Shown here: piece after piece, positions 1 through 10,545 of the stretch
How positions within the stretch are numbered: the first letter of the stretch is position 1
Layout: each line of letters begins with the position of its first letter
From: Liolophura sinensis
Lineage: Eukaryota; Mollusca; Polyplacophora; Chitonida; Chitonidae
Direction of reading: 5' to 3'
DNA: 64,000 nucleotides
Assembly (NCBI RefSeq): GCF_032854445.1
Contig: NC_088295.1
Location: 20,507,385-20,571,384 of the forward strand
The notes under the pieces: generated by a model
Seen by the model: only the letters and a program-made list of their open reading frames with translations
What the model was told of the DNA's origin: nothing
Database searches by the model: none
Position numbers and translations under genes: made by a program

Positions 1-612
1 TCCGTTACAGACAAAGAAAAATGCAATGTTTTAGCAGACAACTTTGCATATGTATCAAGTTCGGATAACTGCGATCCGGAATTTCTGGAACACAAGGAAA
101 ACACGGAAAACTTTAATTCTTTTGAGAATGTATTATTCGATGATTTGGCAATAAATGAAGAGTTTTCACTCCCTGAGTTAAAACAAGCTCTTTCAGCTAA
201 GAAAGACTCTTCTCCCGGAGAAGACAATATAAGTTACTCAATGATTAAGAACTTGCTAAATAAATGTTTGAACGTTTTCTTGTTGAAAACGGGTTCCCCA
301 GGGAAGCGTAATATCGCCGACTCTCTTCAGCATCGCCATAAATGACCTCCCCGAAGTGTTGAATCCGAATTTAGGCCGTTCGCTATTTGCAGACGATAAA
401 GCCATATGTTATGGTACAAGAAATCTTCTGCTTGCTAGAAAGTACATACAAGAAGGTGTGGATGCTATCTCAGCCTGGAGTAAAGCATTAGGGTTCAAGT
501 TTTCAACAGCTTAGACACAAGACGTAATTTTCACAAACAAGAGGTTACTACCTTCCATGTCGGTATATCCGAATGGTAATGAGGGTAAGATTGTACAATC
601 ATTTCGTTATTT
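1..612 (+). pseudogene. Reverse transcriptase pseudogene fragment (FADD-type LINE RT)
   Basis: The first part (1-300) has the conserved block preceding RT motif 1, with SSPGEDNIS near codon 66. It is joined almost directly to the segment with INDLP and FADD (about 383-397), so the middle of the RT fingers and palm, perhaps 150 codons in an intact copy, is missing. The frame changes from 1 to 2 across the joint near 300-329. An in-frame TAG sits at 512-514 and the frame shifts back near 612. FADD supplies the two catalytic aspartates of RT motif C. The missing motif A aspartate and the breaks show that this copy cannot make enzyme. Confidence 0.8.
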
Positions 613-1152
613 GGTATTTTGTTTGACTCTAAACTTACTTGGAATGCTCATGTAAATTCCATTGTAGCAAAATGTCAGAAAGCTCTCAATCTGATGAGAG
701 CTGTTTCTGGGAAATGTTGGGTCGTTGACACTTATCGTCTATTGTTAATGTATCGATCGTTTCTTCGTTCACGGTTAGATTATGGATGTGAAGCCTACGA
801 TTCTTCTTGTGCTTCAGTTAAAGCTAAGCTTGACAGTATTCAATGTTCAGCGCTCCGTATTGCAACAGGTGCGCTTAAAACAACTCCCTGAAATGTACTT
901 CAACGTATATGTAATGAATGGCCTCTTTTTGTTCGAAGACAGTTTCGATCACTGCAATTTGGAGTGATGGCTTCACATGGGAACTCAGCAACTGATTTTC
1001 AGACCATCCTATTATGTGTACGAGCGAAATGTATGTACGACACAATGCAAATCGCCGGCATTCAAATCTGGTACAATTTTATTCCTGTGTTTCCTCCATG
1101 GAAGTTACGTCTACCGAATATTTCACAACTGTTACACAGAGAAGTGAAATAG
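612..1152 (+). pseudogene. Post-RT/connection region of the LINE ORF2, interrupted
   Basis: Frame 1 reads through a region typical of I-type LINEs after the RT: FDSKLTWNAHV, a block around SFLRSRLDYG, then IATGALKTTP. A TGA at 889-891 interrupts it and the same frame then resumes with QRICNEWPLF until TAG at 1150. The gap between this and the RNase H block (about 1153-1200) is short and also in frame 1. This is the linker between the RT and RNase H domains, and no separate function is inferred. Confidence 0.7.
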
Positions 1153-1194
1153 TCAGATAACGAAAAGTTTGTCTCCCTTTTCTCTAGGGATTAT

Positions 1195-1635
1195 ATCGTC
1201 AGAACGTGGAGCCACTGTCTACACGTGTTTACAGATGCCTCAAAGTGCATAGATACTGGCAAAACCGGCTGTGCATTTTGTGTTCATGAAATTCACCATA
1301 GTAAGGCGTTTAGACTTACGGATGCAGTATTGGTATTTACTGCTGAATTGGCTGGGATTCTGTGTGCGTTGCATTTTTAGCCGATTTTAAGCCAGCAAGA
1401 GCCGTTATCTTCTGATTATCTAAGTGCGATAGTTGCTTTACAGAATTTTACGCTAAGGAAAGGCTCTCCGATCATTTTTGCTATACTCCATTTATGTACC
1501 TGTTTATTCTACCAAGGCGTGGAAATCTGTTTTGAATGGGTCTCAGGCCATTCTAGTATTCCAGGTAATGAATGTTCGGACAAGCTAGCGAAACAAGCGC
1601 TGTCTAATTTACATACTGCGCAAGATGTCTGGTAG
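1195..1635 (+). pseudogene. RNase H domain pseudogene fragment of the LINE
   Basis: Frame 1 shows FTDASK at about 1228, the usual first catalytic-aspartate strand of LINE RNase H, then FTAELAGI near 1337-1360, which includes the catalytic glutamate. After a TAG at 1378-1380, FEWVSGHSSIPGNE follows near 1531-1572, with the conserved histidine block and the usual downstream SDKLAKQAL. The domain ends at a TAG at 1633. RNase H downstream of RT separates I-type elements from most Jockey and RTE elements. The stop splits the domain, so it is inactive. Confidence 0.75.
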
Positions 1636-1817
1636 AGTCTTCGAAGCTACATTAAGGTTCCTGCTTCCATGTGCTAGGAGAAAATTTAGAGTACAGTTCA
1701 TTCTCATCTGTATGGTATAATGCATTAATGTGAACACTACTTGGTTTCAGCACTGATCGTGGCGTGCATCATTTATTAGGATGGAAACGCCATTAAACAA
1801 ACTACCACCACCACCAA

Positions 1818-2328
1818 CCTTTCCCACCTTGAGTCATTCAGCCCTATATTAGCTGTGTAAATTCTATTCTTCATTCCTGCCTTTGACGATTCTAGGGCAA
1901 ACCGAATCACCACCTGGCGTTATAGAGGTTACACATTCCACTAAGACAATTGTCTTAAATGTTCCCTTAAACCAGATTTTCTGCTTAACAGGAGGGCTAC
2001 ATATATAGTTAAGTACCATAACAGTGTATATCCACGGTACTTTTTAATTCGGTACCCAGCCCATATATTTATGTATAAAATTTTGCAAGGGTTGTATGAA
2101 AGGCCGCATCTTCTAAAGTTCTGCCCAAAAAAGGTAAGTCTGACGAAATCATCCATGGCATTTGCCTAGCGGGTCACAAAATAATATCCCCAGAAATACT
2201 TTGTTTGCAGTAGTGCAAATCATGTCCACTTCATTGCTGCCTTAAAGGGATAGCGGCACTTGGTCTGGTGTTTGCATAAGCGAAGTCGGTTAAAGTAAAC
2301 TAAAGACGATGTCACTTTGGTATAAGGC
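1818..2328. other. No gene seen; flank of the LINE
   Basis: About 500 bases follow the probable LINE 3' end. There is a small palindrome around AGACAATTGTCT near 1944 and nothing else that could be supported. Confidence 0.5.
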
Positions 2329-2351
2329 TTTTTTTTTTTTTTTTTTTTTTT
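2329..2351. repeat. Poly(T) tract, 23 bases
   Basis: An uninterrupted T run. It could be the reverse-strand A-tail of a retroposed sequence, but no retroposon body could be recognised beside it. Confidence 0.9.
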
Positions 2352-2860
2352 GTAAGTAGCATTAATGCTATAAAGAGTCATATGTGACCGGGACGAAGGT
2401 TATTCAAATATGTTTGAAAAAAAAAACTATATATAAAGTGACGAAATAATATTTTCCAATGAAATCATCGTTTTTAAGAGTGACGGTACTTGCTCGTGTA
2501 TTGCTACACAACCCAACACGCCTCAGTCTTTTGCCCATTTTAGGAACCACAAACGGCGAAGTACACTCTAAAACCTTGGTAGTAGTTGGTTGAAACAATG
2601 CTTTTTCAGTTCAAGGGAGACTATTGGAGTATATTCACGTACTCACAGGGTGAGAATAACCCATTATAAGTTGTCTCCCCTAGAGTTCCTGCCTTTATAG
2701 TATTGCAAAACAGTTTATATCAAGAGATTCACGTGTAGTGAATATTCATCAATAGATAAGTAGATAAGATTTCCAATTTCAATTTATTTAGCTGTCATAC
2801 TGTACAAGATAAAGTGTTGAATGCTTTCTAATCCTAAAGGTATTTACATCACAAAAAAGA

Positions 2861-2895
2861 CCCCCCCCCCCCCCGTCAAAAAAAAAAAAAAAAAA
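2861..2895. repeat. Adjacent poly(C) and poly(A) tracts
   Basis: Fourteen C (2861-2874) are followed by GTC and then 18 A (2878-2895). These are simple homopolymer runs. Confidence 0.9.
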
Positions 2896-5340
2896 GAAAA
2901 CATACTGGATACAAAGGCCTAAGAATGTTGCGGCCTTGTTGTGAAAACAAGTACACAGGTAGATAATGAATCAAATTTTATGAAATCACGCCACGTGCGA
3001 GGTAGCTATACGTGGCCCATAATTCACTGCGGGTCATCCATCAATGAGGAGATCAGAGGCAGATCTCCTAACACCTTGGCACAATGGCAGAACACTGTAT
3101 TATTTCCTCTTTGGCGGACAGTCGGACACGATCCTCACGGAGAGAGTGACAGGTGCGAGCCAAATCCCAAATCTACCTGTCCTCAGAGCTTGATTAATGT
3201 ACAGTTACACTTCACAGGCCACAGCTTCTCCAGCCGGCAGTGACAAAACAAGACGGTACAATTAAATGTTTGCTGTCACTCTCCTAAATAAATCTCCAAA
3301 AGCTGACGGCCAAAAGAAGGGCTCAGACATTTCTGATGTCAGTTTACAATTATATGTTCATGGTTGTTTTTGTGGAAAAAAGTGAAGAAATAATTTTCCC
3401 AAAAGTAATTACATGAAAGCCTGACCCCAAGCACACAAAGGATGGGTTGATATTTATAAAGGGTTGTCTGACACAGAGCATACGTGAATCAGACACACAG
3501 AAGGTACACTGCGATGTCATATAATACGAGTTAATTTATCTAGTTGGAAATATAATTTCAGAATGAAGCCAGCTGAGTTCTCATGTCAGCATGTCAGGTT
3601 TGTTCACCAGAGCGTTAATATGGAATCATTGTATTTATAAAGTTGATCACAGATCAACTAAGAAGGGATGTAACGTATGAAATCAGGACGTATTCGTGTA
3701 ATATCGCAGAAAACACCGGTTATCAGACTTAAGCCATTTCAGATCATAGTCTAAATCCCGACTGTGATAATCCAACAATGATCACCAAGCTTTAGCCAGC
3801 TCTGATTAAAATATGATGTCAATAAGACCGATCTGCTTCAAGAAAACAGTGTTGTGGTATGGGAGCAATAATACTGGCAGGTAAACTGTATATCGTTCTG
3901 ACATTTTTGGCAATGTGAAGAAATGTTTGACTATGGGATACATGTAAATCAATCGTTTGACTTGATTGGTACAATGAAAGAATTATCTCCCTTTGATTGC
4001 TAAGCGCAACAGAAAGCTATTTCCATTCCTGAGCTTGAACGCTACTGCAGATGTGGATAAGTATGGCAAGAGATATTAACTTTACCTTTCTTAGAAATTG
4101 AATATCTCCCCAAAACGGCAGTTATGCATACCTTAAGGAAGTCTGAGCACTACAATAGAATATGAAGCTGGAGGACTCTGAATAATGGGGTAAATCATGT
4201 ATAGGCCTATATTTCTTTTATGTTGATGCTGTTGCCTGCTTGTGAGAATGGGTTTGATATTTCTTTCCTTTAGCAGAGGCCCTATAATAAAAAGCCACCG
4301 TCTGTTTGTTCTGTCGCAAATATACCAGTCTTGGTGTGATTTTACAGCAATGTTATATAATGTCCCTATAAACAGTGGTCAAGATGCTATAAGTGTACCT
4401 GTGTAAGCCTATAGCGGTGATACGGATCTTGAATGATCAATTAAAATAAAAGTGCAGGTGAATACATTTCACTTTTCTATTTGTCGTGAATAAACATTCT
4501 GAGTTGCGAATCCAAAACTGAATTTGGTATTTGACTTTCGTAAGTCATTACTTATGCACACTTCTACAGACACGAGGTCATTTGTTACATATAATTCCTT
4601 ATTTTTTCCTATAGAACTTGATTGTAATTTTGAAATTTGATATTCCTCTTTACACCTTGGGAAGTCTCGAAAACTGTTTGAGAGTTTTATTTTTAATAAA
4701 GACTATGAGATTGTCCCAATGTCAATCTTTATCCTGATCTCCGTGAGGCCAAATTCAAAGGCCGCTCCTGATATACATGAATGACGAGTCGTTAGCTACA
4801 TGTAGATCTGAAGAAATGCTTGACGTCAACTGCTGACTCTAATCGAATTCGTGCTTATGTATTTGTTGAAGTGAAATCGGCCTTTCCGATCATTTGTACA
4901 CTAAAAAGATGATTTTGAATGAGTAGTGGTAAGGTTTTTAATTTCCAAGCATATGTTATCAGATATGCCGGGAGAACATGTAGCTAGGTCTTTCGACAGG
5001 CCCACATAATATACGAAAAGCCTACTACAGACATGTCTGTTGTGAGATTCATCTTAATCCAGTGCAGTTGGGTTATGTACTTTAACAAACCGGCATCTAA
5101 AATGTCAATGGTAAGTTAGTAAATTACAAGGCTTTAATCGTCTTAAAATGGCTTAAGGAGGCCCTGTTAGGCAGAGGAATATAAGACGTTTTAACCCATG
5201 ACCAACTTTCTTAGTTAATTACCCTTTCGAAGTTAGCTCTTACTATCACTTCCAGTTAAATCATAACCATCATTAATGTTCGGTTCTAAAAAGAATTTTT
5301 TATGGACCTATGCAGACAAACAACGTTTCTTAGCTAACAA
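2896..5340. other. No gene seen; unique-looking AT-rich DNA
   Basis: A 100-codon open frame at 2941-3243 has no recognisable domain and no coding-like codon pattern. A perfect TGACGTCA lies at 4821-4828 and a TAGGCCTA at 4202-4209. Nothing else is supported. Confidence 0.5.
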
Positions 5341-5344
5341 GGAC

Positions 5345-5440
5345 AATGCGCTTGCATCAGGCAAATTGGAGAGTCACGGATTTGAACCGGTAGCCTTCGA
5401 ATCCTTTCATATACTGACTCATCCACTGATATCCTATTGA
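5345..5440 (-). mobile_element. Possible tRNA-derived SINE head, degenerate
   Basis: On the minus strand GGTTCAAATCC (complement of 5379-5389) is a good pol III B box. A weak A-box-like segment (TGGATGAGTCAG) lies about 40 bases upstream on that strand. No cloverleaf or SINE body could be traced, so this is either an old SINE head or chance. Confidence 0.3.
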
Positions 5441-6113
5441 GATTCAGCCAGATCCATTGACTCTGTATGCTCAGGAAGTTTCACAGCCAACATAAGAAAT
5501 GATCGACTCCAAACTTTTGACGGTGTACATGTCAGTTCACAAATATGTCAATTAATAACGTCAGTAACGATTAAGTCAAGATCACGTAAGGATACTGAAG
5601 GTTTATTCTGAGTGAAGACTTCTCCGCCCAAGCCATGTGTTAGTATGCTATACCAGCAATAAAACTTAACTGGAACCAGTTCATCCCCCGCGGCGAATCG
5701 TGTTCACTCTTTATCAGTAATCTATATTGAAGGTGTAAATTAACGGCAAAAACGGTTCGATTTGGACTTATGCGTTGCATTTTTTGTCAGCTTACAAACT
5801 CTAGCTGTGTACGTGAGAATATCACCAATGACTTGTTGAGTTCATTATAGCAGTCTAGTTGCATTTCCGCACTGCGTTTTTCCTGCGATACGCTTTAGCC
5901 TGACCAAATACGGCAATTGAACTCATGTTCCCTCTGAGCTTAAAATACCCGAGGCTTGTGTAAATGTTATGTTTTCTCGATTAATCCACTCCAGAGTTTT
6001 ATTAGGTAGTGTACGTTTTTTCCCTTGTTTCTCGTGGCAAATTTAGCACGCAGAAAGTCATGTGTTTATACGCGATATGCGAAAACTACCCCGTCACCGT
6101 AGAGCTTTATTTT

Positions 6114-6242
6114 ATAGGGCGAGAGGTCTGGAAGGCTTCTGATAAATTTCTATCCCAAATCTGTGTCTCACACCCTCGTCTCTACCACTGGCTCCTCCAA
6201 GTCTGCCCTACGTGTGGTCTGTCTTATCGCAGCCAGACGTAA
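6114..6242 (+). CDS. Possible exon, unknown product (low confidence)
   Basis: The pyrimidine-rich TTTATTTTATAG before 6120 would serve as a splice acceptor. Two frames stay open after it, one to TAA at 6240 and one to a stop near 6273. The second has many G/C third positions, unlike the AT-rich surroundings. Neither translation was recognised and there is no nearby partner exon. It may equally be part of an unrecognised dispersed repeat. Confidence 0.15.
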   Translation: MGREVWKASDKFLSQICVSHPRLYHWLLQVCPTCGLSYRSQT

Positions 6243-6673
6243 TATCAGGCTCAATAATCTATTGAAACTTTTCTGAAATTAATACACAGTTATATCCGCT
6301 TTTTATTTACTATAACCCATAAACTATCCCTACAACCCAAACCATAACTGGACAAGGTTAAATCCTCTGCAGCCGAAAGTGTCTTGTATTACCACGATCC
6401 TAAGGTCTCATATAGATCTCACAAAGGTTGGTCGTGCGCACTTCTTAACCTCATGCCTAAACATTATTGTAGCTGATGTCATCAGTTTCGGGTGTCATGT
6501 AGCGCTTCAGTAATAGTGTCATATAGCGTCAATCACTTTGCCGTCAGCAACGTATCGGCGGCAAATTACGTGATATTAACGCATACAGCTTATGGGTTAG
6601 AGAGGTTTATTTGAAGAAAAAAATTGCAAACTAGGTTTTGAAACAAGAATCCCCCATAGTATGTATATATACA

Positions 6674-6990
6674 TGGGGTTTAATGTCGTACCTAACAATT
6701 TTTCGGTCATATGACGACGAGGAGTCATAAAGCGTGTGTACATATATTGTGCATTCTTGTGACAAGCCGAATCCACACCACCAAAGAGCTGCCGCCACTG
6801 AAGCATCATGCCGAAGATACATTGCATTAGACTGACACTGGGCCAACCAGTCATGTTCCCTTGTTCTAACCACTGAGTGCTGAGCTGCAGCAAGCGCCAT
6901 TTTAAAGTTTTTGGTATGACCCGACCCGGATTTGATCCCGCGACTTCGAGGTGGACTCTCTAAACATTACGCCAATGAAGCGGTCCCTAT
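6674..6990 (-). mobile_element. SINE family C (CATATGACGACG type), full-length but diverged
   Basis: The plus strand reads from a GGGGTTTAATGTCGTA tail, through TCAGTCATATGACGACG-like sequence at about 6703-6719, to a tRNA-like end. On the minus strand the end near 6925-6945 has GGGATCAAATCC, a pol III B box. The order and motifs match the copy at 37461-37800, and the tail matches 61856-61915. The element therefore lies on the minus strand with its tail at low coordinates. Open frames across it on the minus strand are read-through of the repeat, not genes. Confidence 0.7.
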
Positions 6991-7854
6991 AGTTGCATGC
7001 AGAAGGTATGTTGTGTGACTGATGTTCAACACTTCAAGAAGTCGCTACTTTACATAACACATCACATACTGTATATGACAACGTTGTCACTTTGTCCAAC
7101 CTGAGCCAATCCTTGCATAATCCATTGAGGGCAACCAACGAATCAAACGCACGAGCGCCATGTTAAACCCTTAGTGATAAACTAGGAGAGGATTTGTTCT
7201 TTTCTTTGTCTAGATTGATCCGTTCCAGACAAAATCCTTGTTATGAAACAAAAGATCACTACACGTTTCTCGATATGATAAGGATACCACAAAAGTTATC
7301 TTTACCTTTTCTGGACAAACCGGTTGGTTTTTCTCCATCAGAACCAATAATAGCGCTCTTCGACAGTGGTAACAGAACTCTTCCTTCAGATGATTTATCT
7401 AAAATTTGTTTTATGTCTCATACGATCTCAGAATCTTTCCAGCTTCAACCTTTCATGTGTCCAACTAGAGCCCACCATGCGGCCGTTAAACCATAACCAA
7501 ACATTTCGCTGAAGACTGACTATTTATTGTTCGCTTATGTATAGTAATACACTTTAAGAATTTTCACATTACAGTTCTTTCCACCTATCTTATGCCCATC
7601 ATAGGAAGACAATCTGGTAAGCATTCTTAAAATTGGTCGACTCCGGTAAAGGCCCCTATATAAGCATGCGTCAACCCCGACCGTGTAAAGTATAACAAAG
7701 TATAGACATTGGTTGGCTGATGGTTATAGACACATTGAAACTACATTTTGTAGTGATCATCTTTTAAATCAAAAAGTAGTTTCCACAAAAGTCATAGTTT
7801 GGGCTTAAGGTACCCCTCAGAAAGCTGCCTCACAAGTTGTTCTTGTAGCCCTTA
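6991..7854. other. No supported gene
   Basis: A 100-codon open frame at 7194-7496 starts at a TTG, and its translation shows no domain or compositional sign of coding. No repeats were recognised. Confidence 0.45.
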
Positions 7855-8046
7855 TTAATGGGGTCGCATTACCACACGAATCCAGCTCTCGTTGATTCGG
7901 CTTTAAGCCCGGAGGTTTGTCGGGTACCTGTCGCAGGTCGGTGGTTTACTCCGGGCGCTCTGGTTTACCTCAAACATAAACCCTACCGCCGTTGTAGAAA
8001 TGAAAAATTCTTGATTACATCTACAACCACCAGTCCAATAAACAAA
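7855..8046 (+). mobile_element. SINE family B (tail shared with family A), 3' part
   Basis: The order is CGAATCCAGCTC (B-box remnant), GGTCGGTGGTTTACTCCGGG, CGCTCTGGTTTACCTC, then a diverged tail ATTCTTGATTACATCTAC and ACCACCAGTCCAATAAACAAA. The central GGTCGGTGGTTT block recurs at 35448 and, reverse-complemented, at 13460 and 51098. The end is the AATAAACAAA run. Confidence 0.65.
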
Positions 8047-8157
8047 TGTCACGTCTGTTCACTGACGAGTTGAATGAGCTCTACAAGCATTCATGGGCCT
8101 ATACCAATTTTGGGATATCTTGGTTACATCTTTTAATTAAGATTTTTCAAGATGTTT

Positions 8158-10545
8158 GCATACCATAAGACTATTCAACATTAATACACGATATAGGACT
8201 CACATCTGTGCACAAGGCCACACTGGACTTTACTTGATTAGTTGGTAAACCATTATTCAAGATTCGTGCACCATATAGAACTCACATCTGTCCACCTAGC
8301 AATATTTAACTTTACTTAAGTAGTTGGTAAGCCATTATTCAAGATTTGTGCACCATATAGAACTCACATCTGTCCCCCTAGCAATATTTAACTTTACTTA
8401 ATTAGTTGGTAAACCATTATTTAAGATTCGTGCACCACACAGAACTCGCATCTGTCCACCTAGCAAGATTTAACTTTACTTAATTAGTTGGTAAGCCATT
8501 ATTCAAGATTCGTGCACCATATAGAACTCACATTTGTCCACCTAGCAATATTTAACTTTACTTAATTAGTTGGTAAACCATTATTCAAGATTCGTGCACC
8601 ATATAGAACTCACATCTGACCACCTAGCAATATTTAACTTTACTTAATTAGTTGGTAAACCATTATTCAAGATTCGTGCACCATATAGAACTCACATCTG
8701 TCCACCTAGCAATGTTTAACTTTACTTAATTAGTTGGTAAGCCATTATTCAAGATTCGTGCACCATATAGAACTCACATCTGTCCCCCTAGCAATATCTA
8801 ACTTTACTTAATTAGTTGGTAAGCCATTATTCAAGATTCGTGCACCATATAGAACTCACATCTGTCCCCCTAGCAATATTTAACTTTACTTAATTAGTTG
8901 GTAAGCCATTATTCAAGATTCGTGCACCATATAGAACTCACATCTGTCCACCGAGCAATATTTAACTTTACTTAATTCGTTGGTAAACAATTATTCAAGA
9001 TTCGTGCACCATATAGAACTCACATCTGTCCACCTAGCAATATTTAACTTTACTTAATTAGTTGGTAAGCCATTATTCAAGATTCGTGCACCATATAGAA
9101 CTCACATCTGTCCACCTAGTAATATTTAACTTTACTTAATTAGTTGGTAAGCCATTATTCAAGATTCGTGCACCATATAGAACTCACATCTGTCCACCTA
9201 GCAATATTTAACTTTACTTAATTAGTTGGTAAACCATTATTCAAGACTTGTGCACCATATAGAACTCACATCTGTCCACCTAGTAATATTTAACTTTACT
9301 TAATTAGTTGGTAAACCATTATTCAAGACTTGTGCACCATATAGAACTCACATCTGTCCACCTAGCAATATTTAACTTTACTTAATTCGTTGGTAAGCCA
9401 TTATTCAAGATTCGTGCACCATATAGAACTCACATCTGTCCACCTACCAATATTTAACTTTACTTAATTAGTTGGTAAACAATTATTCAAGATTTGTGCA
9501 CCATATAGAACTCACATCTGCCCACCTAGCAATATTTAACTTTACTTAATTAGTTGGTAAACCATTATTCAAGATTCGTGCACCATATAGAACTCACATC
9601 TGTCCACCGAGCAATATTTAACTTTACTTAATTCGTTGGTAAACCATTATTCAAGATTTGTGCACCATATAGAACTCACATCTGTCCACCTAGCAATATT
9701 TAACTTTACTTAATTAGTTGGTAAACAATTATTCAAGATTTGTGCACCATATAGAACTCACATCTGTCCACCTAGCAATATTTAACTTTACTTAATTAGT
9801 TGGTAAGCCATTATTCAAGATTCGTGCACCATATAGAACTCACATTTGTCCACCGAGCAATATTTAACTTTACTTAATTAGTTGGTAAACAATTATTCAA
9901 GATTTGTGCACCATATAGAACTCACATCTGTCCACCTAGCAAGATTTAACTTTACTTAATTAGTTGGTAAACCATTATTCAAGATTTGTGCACTATATAG
10001 AACTCACATCTGTCCACCTAGCAATATTTAACTTTACTTAATTAGTTGGTAAGCCATTATTCAAGATTTGTGCACCATATAGAACTCACATCTGTCCACC
10101 TAGCAAGATTTAACTTTACTTAATTCGTTGGTAAACCATTATTCAAGATTTGTGCACCATATAGAACTCACATCTGTCCCCCTAGCAATATTTAACTTTA
10201 CTTAATTAGTTGGTAAACCATTATTTAAGATTCGTGCACCACACAGAACTCGCATCTGTCCACCTAGCAAGATTTAACTTTACTTAATTAGTTGGTAAGC
10301 CATTATTCAAGATTCGTGCACCATATAGAACTCACATCTGTCCACCTAGCAAGATTTAACTTTACTTAATTCGTTGGTAAGCCATTATTCAAGATTTGTG
10401 CACCATATAGAACTCACATCTGTCCACCTAGCAAAATTTAACTTTACTTAATTAGTTGGTAAACCATTATTCAAGATTTGTGCACCACATAGGACTCACA
10501 TCTGTGCACAAAACATCATTTAACGTTACTTGATTAGTTGGTAAA
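8158..10545. repeat. Satellite array, 82-bp unit, 29 copies
   Basis: The word CTCACATCTG (or a close variant) recurs at 8199, 8281, 8363, 8445 and so on to 10495, always at multiples of 82. This gives 29 units without any net insertion or deletion. A unit reads roughly CACCATATAGAACTCACATC, TGTCCACCTAGCAATATTTA, ACTTTACTTAATTAGTTGGT, AAACCATTATTCAAGATTCG. Inner copies differ by only a few substitutions, while the first and last are more divergent. The period is not a multiple of three and stops occur in every unit, so it is not coding. Confidence 0.97.

Larger units (their letters stand above)
1..1817 (+). mobile_element. Degenerate non-LTR (LINE) retrotransposon, I/Jockey type, 5'-truncated by the window edge
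   Basis: A reverse-transcriptase part followed by an RNase H part can be read on the plus strand, in the usual order for I-type LINEs. Bases 1-300 are open in frame 1 and resemble the segment before the RT fingers (SSPGEDNISY). A second block at 329-612 in frame 2 carries NDLP and the catalytic FADD motif. A third block from about 612 in frame 1 carries the post-RT region (FDSKLTWNAHV, then RSRLDYG) and RNase H motifs (FTDAS at 1228, TAELAGI, then SGHSSIPGNE near 1540). The 3' end is probably the ACCACCACC run at 1801-1817. The copy is dead: it has two frame changes, a deletion of much of the RT core and stops at 512, 889, 1378 and 1633. The upstream endonuclease part lies outside the window. 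Having RNase H together with FADD points to the I superfamily rather than Jockey proper; that clade call is an inference. Confidence 0.85.

Noticed and set aside
2941-3243. 100-codon plus-strand frame
   Set aside because: It starts at a GTG, has no domain and no third-position bias.
6597-6900. 98- and 89-codon minus-strand frames
   Set aside because: Read-through of the family C SINE.
8158-10545. CRISPR array
   Set aside because: The whole 82-bp unit repeats without unique spacers, and the window is eukaryotic.
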